Source: Sorex araneus
Lineage: Eukaryota > Chordata > Mammalia > Eulipotyphla > Soricidae
Direction: 5' to 3'
Length of the DNA stretch: 64,000 bases
Assembly (NCBI RefSeq): GCF_027595985.1
Contig: NC_073303.1
Coordinates: forward strand, 363,185,517 to 363,249,516
The notes below the pieces were generated by a model. It was not told the origin of the DNA. It ran no database searches and saw only the letters and a list, made by a program, of their open reading frames with translations. The position numbers and the translations under genes are program-made. Positions 61,580 through 64,000 of the stretch are shown piece by piece (the first letter of the stretch is position 1; each line of letters starts with the position of its first letter).

Positions 61580-63907
61580 ATTTCTAATCAGGCTGGAGAA
61601 CAGGGAACCAAGTGCCCCGTTTCCTACTGCCAGGAGGGAGAGACCGGAAAACCGACCATGACTTCTCATTCTTCTCTGCTCCACTGCACAGAGAGAGACT
61701 TGTTGGGGGCCCAGAGTTTCTCAGAGCATCCTAACATTGCTCAATTCTAGTACATGAGTTCTGAGAAAGGAAGTTTTTTTTGGCAATGCAGAATGACTTG
61801 ATATGAAGAGCCAACTTCCCAAACAAATTTTCTTCTAGTTCTCAAAAAAAAAAAAATTACAATGTTAATCTCTATTCCCGACTGGATAAACAGCTGCTAA
61901 TAAGCTCCAGCTCCCGGGGGAGGAGGCTGTTTCCTTTCATCTTCAGGCTGGTGGATATCTGACGTGCACTGCACTTTAGTGATTCCACATGTTTCTTGCT
62001 TTGCTTTCTTCCAAACTGCTCGGGTCCTGGTCTTGCCAATTCAGCTTTCTTTTCTCCCTTTCCTTAGACTGCATCCATAAACTCGAGGACACACTGGGTT
62101 ATGGAACTATTTATTGGAAATTGTGGTTCTTCTACTGTGGGTGTATTTAAAGAGGAAATTCAGGCACTTACAATATCTAAAGAAGTTCAAGTCCGAGACC
62201 TTTGTATTGGAGCCCCCTGAGGGAAATGCCCATTTTGGTTTCTTTTATACTGAGCAAATTATTCACTTGGGGCTGCGTATTCAAAGATACTCCATTTCTA
62301 ATAGCCTTGCTAATGTGATGACTTATTTCTGTTTGTATCCTGAATAAAGGAGCAACCCTGGACTCTTTTTCCTGTAACAGGAAGTACCCAGTAGAAGATT
62401 ATGGGCCGGCGGCCCCCAGAGTCTTTCTCACTTGTTTCTGAGCACCTGCTTTACTGGTGACCTCAGTTCTACACCTCAAGATTCAGACATTGCGCAAAAC
62501 AGCTTTTTAAACAGAAAGCAGCTGTTTCCCATCTAGACTACAGGGGGAAAATTTTAGGCAGCTTACAGAAACATTACCCAGAGACTACCATTCTCCAATA
62601 ACTTTCACACACTTTCAGATCCAAACGAGACCCCTCCGTGAGCAGAAGCTGGGGAGGAGGCAAATGTGAAATTAAAATGTGGAAACCCAATACCGCAGTC
62701 TGGGACAGTATGTCCAATTAGCTGCTTTAAAATGAATGTGATTATTGTATCAGGACATTAGTTCCTGAAATATATCATTTAGCTAATACTGGGCAGATCT
62801 TTTGGTCAAACTCAACTTTAGAGTTGTAAGACGATTTATCTATCTAGAAAAAGCTATATACACAGGACGCTATGATACACAACTCTGAAAGTCAACCAAT
62901 TAGGCAGAATCCTCACTTTTCAGAAATCTGATGTGGAAGTTTATTTTTCTCCCTGGGTACATGTTCCTAAAGCTGCTTTACCTAACCCCTCTCGTTATTT
63001 TGAAGCCATTTGACACTTGTGTTTGAAATAAAGAAGGTACTTTTGATTTAAAAATTCATAGTTGCAATGAATGTTAAAGTAACACAATGGCCACATATTT
63101 TGAAAAAAAAAAAATCTAAAATGGCCAAAGTCTAATCTTGGCTTTTAAACAGTGCCAAGTCGCTCCAGTATTTTCTGTTTTGGTATGAATGACATAACTG
63201 AATTACTTCATGAGCTGCTACTTTAATTCCTAAGGGTGGAAAATTCCATGAGTTAATTTAATTTGGATGTAAAAAATATACATGCAAACTCGCTCTTCCT
63301 GTGGACTCTGCTGTGAAATACTTGGCCAGTTGTTGGCGTGGCTGCAGTGTGTGTGAGGAGGGGTTTGCACCCCAACACAGCCCTGGCTGGCACGCTGCGA
63401 AGGCCACATCATCAGGCAATTTCCTTACTCCCATTTGGGCACACAGTTCCTTTATTCTAGCTGGTCTTCACGGCACAACTCCAATATAGACTCTGCAAGC
63501 CTGAGGACATCTACTGCAGGAAGCTTTTCCTAGCTAGCCCCTAAGGGTGGACAACGTTTCATCCATTTCTGGACTGCTAATTAGGTCACTTTGCATTACA
63601 GTTAGTCACCTATTTCAGTTATGACAAGAGTCAAAGGCCCATATGAACAGAGACTCTTGCATGTTTCCATAGCTCCCCTGCCCACAGCATGCAATGCAGA
63701 GCTGACAGAGAACGAGTGAGCATCTCGGCATTTCTAATATCCGCAATGCAACTGTCTTATCCCAAGAAAAACCTGCTTACGTGAGAAAACAAGGATACAG
63801 TTCATACTTTTAATTGTGCCTTTTCTCAATTATGGCCAGTTCGAGTCTTTATCCTCAGTTAAGTATTCACCAAGAAACAATGTCATCTGCTATTAAAACT
63901 ATCTATC
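61580..63907. other. TCF4 intron, mostly single-copy
   Basis: Moderately AT-rich, with short poly(A) runs (61845, 63108). It looks single-copy and may include conserved intronic sequence (61860-62350 is less repeat-like than its surroundings). No TCF4 exon with acceptor and donor is visible. Confidence 0.5.
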
Positions 63908-64000
63908 CGGGGCTGGAGAGACGGAACAAAGGGCCATGGCTTTGCCTACAAGAGGCTTGGTTTTGTTCCCCAGCACTGTATGATTCTCTGGTTAAGTACT
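63908..64000 (+). mobile_element. SOR-type SINE, cut by window end
   Basis: GGGGCTGGAGAGACGGAACA head and a diverged B-box region (TGGTTTTGTTCCCC) followed by CAGCACTGTATGATTCTCTG. The 3' part lies beyond the window. Confidence 0.7.

Overview
This is a mammalian nuclear genomic window, most likely from a shrew (family Soricidae, Sorex-like). The organism call rests on about 35 copies of a tRNA-headed SINE of the type known from Sorex genomes, together with a young LINE-1, ancient mammal-wide repeats (MIR, L2, MER5A-like) and one recognisable mammalian gene. There is no prokaryotic gene organisation, and most open frames are microsatellite, SINE or LINE translations.

The only protein-coding gene I can support is the 3' end of TCF4 (E2-2/ITF-2, a class I bHLH E-protein) on the minus strand. 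Its exons in transcript order are: 52217-52082; 50425-50263, with two alternative donors 12 nt apart that add or omit the tetrapeptide RSRS; 47580-47351, the bHLH domain; and 46636-46496, the C-terminus with its stop codon at 46502-46500. A non-coding final exon starts at 46311 and carries a long AU-rich 3'UTR, with an AATAAA at 41601-41596. The intron just after the stop codon appears to be a 184-bp GC-AG intron. The region above 52218 is intron, and the next upstream coding exon is not visible before the window ends.

Positions 1 to about 41 kb are 3'-flanking gene-poor DNA. They hold SINEs, old LINE and DNA-transposon fragments, several long simple repeats and one well-preserved L1 insertion (28181-30009). 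Notable tracts are a 68-unit (AGAGG)n, a roughly 490-bp (CTTC/CCCT)n and (GA)n arrays. The L1 has a 17-bp target-site duplication and an inverted 5' part, the signature of twin priming. A GC-rich unique island at 22.4-23.9 kb with clustered CAGGTG E-boxes is the best candidate regulatory segment, by inference only.

Two SINE architectures share the same tRNA-like head. One has the usual A-rich tail. The other continues into a different 150-200 bp body and ends in short ACAGTG-type repeats with no poly(A), yet has target-site duplications. This second class, with its internally deleted, inserted and fold-back derivatives, is the most unusual recurring structure in the window. I saw no evidence of a novel multi-gene system.
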